Positions 60,004 to 64,000 of a stretch of DNA of 64,000 nt are shown piece by piece. Numbering within the stretch: position 1 is the stretch's first letter; each line of letters starts with the position of its first letter. Source of the DNA: Diacronema lutheri (Eukaryota > Haptophyta > Pavlovophyceae > Pavlovales > Pavlovaceae); assembly GCA_019448385.1 (NCBI GenBank), contig JAGTXO010000012.1, positions 828,501 through 892,500 of the forward strand, read 5' to 3'. The position numbers and the translations under genes are program-made. Below the pieces are notes generated by a model. That model had not been told where the DNA came from, searched no databases, and worked only from the letters and a program-made list of their open reading frames with translations.

Positions 60004-60063
60004 GCTGCGGACGGCTGAAGAAAACTGTGCAGATTGCGCGGCAGGACTGTACCGGTACCGCTG

Positions 60064-63000
60064 ATGCGGCTGGTGGGGCTGGCGGCGCTGGCAGTGCTCC
60101 TCTTTGCTGGCAGCGGATCGGGCGGGACCGTGGTGTGCCGCCCGTACATTCTCAACACGTCGCCGTTCACCATCGCCATTGCGTGGGACGGCTTCGATCC
60201 AGAATCCGCGTCGCCGGGTGCTGGCGACTGCGTGGTGGGTTTGGCGTACGGGTACCGTGTGGTCTTCGCTAGGGCCGACGATGGGGTGGGCGCTCGCGCC
60301 GCGCCGCGCGGCTTCGCTTAGGGTTGCGCTGCTGCGCGCGCAGCCAGCGCTCGCGAAGACGCGCGACCAAGGCGGGGCGTTCACACGCTGCGTCCCGCGG
60401 CACATGCGCTCGTTGCATGCGCACGTCTGCGTGGGCGGGCTGTCGCCCGCTCGGCTGCCCGCCTTGGCGCACGCTCACATGCGCCTCCTGGAACCCTCGC
60501 GCTCTGCGCGTCCGGCTGCATGCGTCGGCGCGGGGCAACGCGTCGCTCAGGTCGCCACGGCGCGCACCGTCGACGTGACGCGCATGTGGGCAGTGCTCAC
60601 CGAGCTCACGCCTGCGACGACGTTCCGCATCGTGGTGGAGGCGCTGAGCGCACAAGACGCTGTCTTGCCCGACAGCAGGAGCGCTGCAATCACCGTGACG
60701 ACTGACCGGGCGATCACCGGCGAAGTGCGCAGCTTTGGCTTCGTCTCGGCGCAGCAGGCCGTGATGCAGCAGCTCACCTTCTTTGACAACGGCTTCCCGT
60801 TCGTCCTCGAGGGCACCGCGGACGCGGGCGGCGCACAGCGCCTCACGCTGACAGCGGGCGCAAACGGCGCGGCAGTGGACGTGGCTCACTTCGCCAAGGA
60901 TGGCGCTGCCCATTTCAGTGCGAGCGTCACGGCGGGCTCGCTCGTCGTGGGCGATGTGCTGCTCAACGTGAGCGCGTCGTCCGGCACGCTCACCGTCGGC
61001 AGCGCCGGCGTGCTGCGCGTCGATGCGGCGGCCGAGCGCGTGGGCTTTGGCTCCTTTGCGGCCATCGCCACGAGCACGGGCGAACTCGTCGCCACCGGCG
61101 CCACGCTCGACGCGCTGCGCGTGGGTGGCGCATTCGCCGTCGAGGGCACTACAGGTGTCGCGACCGCGGCGGCGCTCGACGTGGGCGTCGTTACGCTGCG
61201 CGGCGTGTCGGCCAACCTGACCATCGCGCGCGAGGGCGTAGCCCTTGCGCTCGGCGCGGATGGTAGCAGCGCGGCCTTCACCGTCGTCTTCGACGCGGCG
61301 CTCAACGCGAGCGGCTCGGGCGCACCAGCAATTAACGTTCCGGCCAACACGCTCGCGGTCGGCGCGATCGTGCCGTCAAATGCGGCGGACGCGCTCACGC
61401 TGCGGCGCGTCCGGAGGATCACGTCGGACTCGCAGCTGCTGCTGAGCGGCGACGGCGGCGGGGGTTTGGGCATCGTCCTCGTGCCGAGCGAGAGCCGGAT
61501 CGGCACGCTGCGCACGCTGCAGTTCGACCCTACCAGCGCGCAGATGCTCAGCCTGGGCGGCATCACGCTGCAGGCGACGGGCGCGGCCGATGGGCAGCTC
61601 CTCGTCGGTGACGCGGGCGGCGTGTTGTTTGCATCGAGCGAGCTGCAGACGGTGAGCGTCGGCGACCACATCCTCGCCGACGCTGCGTCGGGCGACCTGA
61701 GCGCGGCGCACATGTTTGCAACCTCGACGGTGCAGGCGCGCCTCAGGCTGGCGGTCAGCCACGCGGATGAGGCGCGCAACAGCAGCACGTCGCTGCAGCA
61801 CGAGCTGCTCACCGTTTCGGCCGGCACCCTGCTCGAGCCGGGCGAGCTGCGGCTGCAGGCTGGCGCCGTTTTGGACGGGCCCGCGCTCACGTTGTGCGCC
61901 AACGGCGCGCGCTGTGCGCTGCCGTCGATCGCGAGCTCGGCGAGCGCGCTCGATGTGTTCGTCAACCAGAGCGACAGCCCGGTCGCGCGCTTTGAGGGCG
62001 GCCGCATCACGGTGCGCGGCGAGCTGCACGCGGACGGCGTGTTGGTCACGCCCCAGCTGAGTGCTGCAGGACCTGCGCTCAACGTGACCGTTGGCTCCGA
62101 GCGCGACGCGGCGTCGGCCTTACTCGCCTTCAACGTGGGCGGCAGCGCGGCCGTCGTCGCGCTCACCCCGGCGGAGCTTCTTGTACGCGCCGACTCGCGC
62201 TTCCTTGGCAAAGTGGATGTCCAGCAGCAGCTCGCGGTGGTGCGCGCGCGCGCCGCGCGCGCGCGCACGCGACGCGCACGGCTGCTACTGAGCAAGAGAC
62301 ACGGCGCCCGTGCTGCCCGTGCTGCCGCGCGCTGCCGCGCAGGCCGGGCGCATGCGCGTTGGCGGCCAGATGGACATGGACGCCAACATCACCATGCGAT
62401 ACGGCACCGTGCTCACAGCAAGCGCCATCGCGTCGGACGGACTCCACCCGCTCCAGCTCGAGAGCGACCATTCCTCGGGCGTTCATGTGAAGGTTTGGCG
62501 CGCTGCTCCGACCGCCCACCGCTGCCTGTGCGGGCGCACGGGGGTACGCTCGGCCGATGCGCGCCGCGTTTCTTTCGGAAGGTTGGCGCAACCTGCCGCG
62601 GTCGCGTTCACCAAAGCGCTCGCCTCGCGCTCGTGCCTCTCTGCGGCCGACCTCGCCCGCGCCTGCGCGGCAGGTGCTCGGCGGCGAGAGCGTTCGGGTG
62701 ACGAGCACCGGCGTGATTGTAGCGGGTGGCCTCGAAGTTGGCGGATGGACCATGTCGCAGCGCGTGCACGCGCGGGCGTCGAACCTCACGCTCAGCACCG
62801 ACGCTACAGGCGTCGATTTTGAGGTTGGCAACGCGACCGTCGGCCGCGTGAGCGCCGAGGGCCTCACGATGGCCGGCGGGCGCAACCTGAGCGTGCCGGC
62901 GAGCTCGGCCATCGTGCTCGGCGACATGCAGCTGCGCGTGGACGCGGCGGGCAGCTGGCGCGATGCCTCGCCCGCACTCGTGCTCGAGCGCGTGGCGACG

Positions 63001-63332
63001 AGCAGCGGCTCGGGCGCGGTTGTGGTCGCGGGCGACCTGCAGGTGGACGCAGGCACGTTTGTGCGGGGGAGCGTGTGGGTGGGCGGCGACCTCGTGCTGA
63101 GCGATCCGACCAGCCGGACGCCCGTGCCAACGCCCGCCAACTCGAGCGCGTCGTGCGAGCAGGTGCGCGCTGCGGCGCACGCGTGCGCCCCCGCGCGCGC
63201 GGGGCTGTAACTCACAGGCGCAGTGTGAGTACCCGCCCGCGCCGGCAGGGGACGCTGCGCTGGGACGCGGATTTCATATACGTTTGCGTGGCGAGCAGCC
63301 TGTGGAAGCGCGCCAACTTGAGCGCCTTCTGA
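60064..63332 (+). CDS. secreted fibre-like protein with a tail-fibre-type C-terminus
   Basis: Five exons: 60064-60285, 60551-62239, 62343-62492, 62674-63162 and 63249-63332; 877 aa. A signal peptide (MRLVGLAALAVLLFAGSG) precedes an FN3-like region (YGYRVVF ... LTPATTFRIVVEAL). About 650 residues of Ser/Thr/Gly/Val beta-rich repeats follow with units such as GTLTVGSAGVLRVDAAAERV and RITVRGELHADGVLVTPQL, typical of beta-helix or stalk proteins. The last exon, TLRWDADFIYVCVASSLWKR, resembles the end of phage and giant-virus tail-fibre or collar proteins. It is probably an extracellular or scale-associated stalk. Intron 1 (265 nt) is the least certain junction. Confidence 0.72.
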
Positions 63333-63414
63333 ACGCCTCCTGACCCAGATTTGTGACTGTCTGACTGCCAGGCGACGCTCGTGACGCCAAGACGTGTGGG
63401 TACCAGCGTCCACG

Positions 63415-64000
63415 ATGGCTGAGCCTGACGACGCGCCGCGCCAGCCGCTCAAGGGCCTCTCGCCTAAGAGGCTGGCCAAGTTCAACGAGGCGAACGCGCG
63501 GAAGGGCGTGTGCTATATCGCGCGCGTGCCGCCCTTCCTCAAGCCGGCCAAGCTGCGCCACCTCCTCGAGGGCTTTGGTACCGACGTGCTGCGCATCTAC
63601 TGCGCGCCCGAGGAAAAGGCCTTGCGCGCGCGCAGGCTGAGGGCGGGCGGGAACAAGAAGCAGATGTTCAGCGAGGGCTGGGTCGAGTTTGCCGAGAAGC
63701 GCGTTGCCAAGCAGATTGCCTCCTCGCTGAACAACACGCCGATCGGCGGCTCGAAGCGCAGCTTCTACGCGCACGACCTGTGGAACATCAAGTACCTCTC
63801 AAAGTTCAAGTGGGACGACCTGACGGAGAAGATCGCGTACGAGCGTAAGGTGCGCGAGCAGAAGCTGCGCCTCGAGCTCGCGCAGGCCAAGCGCGAGAAC
63901 GCTTTCTACATGCAGAAGGTCACGCAGGCCAAGGCCATCGACGCGATGGCGGAGCGCAAGCGCAGCACGGCGCGCCCCGCCCCCGACGTGGGGCACGCCG
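63415..64000 (+). CDS. ABT1: ABT1/ESF2 homologue, 3' end beyond the window
   Basis: Open from ATG 63415 to the right edge (195 codons seen). An atypical RRM spans residues ~30-130: KGVCYIARVPPFLKPAKLRH, RRLRAGGNKKQMFSEGWVEF and EKRVAKQIASSLNNTPIGGS; then SFYAHDLWNIKYLSKFKWDD and the coiled KVREQKLRLELAQAKRENAF, all matching ESF2/ABT1. The protein binds U3/pre-rRNA in the small-subunit processome and is nucleolar. No intron is needed in the visible part. Confidence 0.92.
   Translation, partial: MAEPDDAPRQPLKGLSPKRLAKFNEANARKGVCYIARVPPFLKPAKLRHLLEGFGTDVLRIYCAPEEKALRARRLRAGGNKKQMFSEGWVEFAEKRVAKQIASSLNNTPIGGSKRSFYAHDLWNIKYLSKFKWDDLTEKIAYERKVREQKLRLELAQAKRENAFYMQKVTQAKAIDAMAERKRSTARPAPDVGHA

Noticed and set aside
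60003-60405. N-terminal extension of MMAA to about 60405
   Set aside because: It would run through the signal peptide exon of the divergent fibre gene, and the extra sequence has shadow-like composition; ATG 60003 gives a proper family start.
1-64000. Bacterial high-GC (actinobacterial) origin
   Set aside because: Spliceosomal introns are needed to rebuild nearly half of the genes, and the content (SMC2, RPL15, VPS28, MFAP1) is eukaryotic.
30443-64000. A ribosome-biogenesis cluster (MAK16, LYAR, ABT1, RPL15)
   Set aside because: The genes are spread over tens of kilobases among unrelated neighbours; coincidence is enough.

Overview
This is nuclear DNA of a eukaryotic alga, very GC-rich and gene-dense. 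The genes are classic eukaryotic ones (SMC2, RPL15, MFAP1, MAK16, VPS28, YIF1, SENP protease, MAPK, LYAR, ROMO1, lysyl oxidase). They are split by short spliceosomal introns, mostly 80-240 nt, that begin GTGCGC and end GCAG. A cyclophilin with a signal peptide plus transit-like presequence, and an FKBP with a twin-arginine lumenal signal, point to a secondary plastid. A haptophyte, possibly a pavlovophyte, is my best guess; this is inference from style and content, since no marker gene settles it.

Layout, left to right: a bromodomain-like protein running off the left edge (-), a YtoQ protein, a sodium:solute symporter, a SENP/Ulp1 protease (-), URI1, EAPP (-), a METTL21-type methyltransferase, YIF1, a SulP-STAS-cNMP transporter, a Golgi-type sulfotransferase (-), RPL15, TMEM115 (-), SMC2 (-), a plastid cyclophilin, a GT8-like enzyme (-), a coiled-coil protein (-), MAK16 (-), a MAPK with a TIY activation motif, an M41-like protein, a MAPK-like pseudokinase (-), a TPR-SAM protein, an unresolved stretch, a MOSC protein, a DNL zinc finger, MFAP1 (-) with a 19-copy minisatellite in its intron, a lumenal FKBP, a secreted lysyl oxidase, two LRR proteins with a small membrane protein between them, LYAR (-), VPS28, ROMO1 (-), a 60-codon ORF, a coiled-coil protein, an SLC37-type transporter (-), an MMAA GTPase (-), a fibre-like secreted protein, and ABT1 running off the right edge.

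The window is not a functional cluster; neighbours share control regions rather than pathways. Twelve divergent pairs have start codons only -2 to 220 bp apart (LYAR and VPS28 share one CATG), and convergent genes are often under 60 bp apart. Three long G/C homopolymer runs all lie in convergent junctions. I rebuilt exon structures by hand, checking phase and family conservation at every junction; first exons and untranslated regions remain the weakest part.
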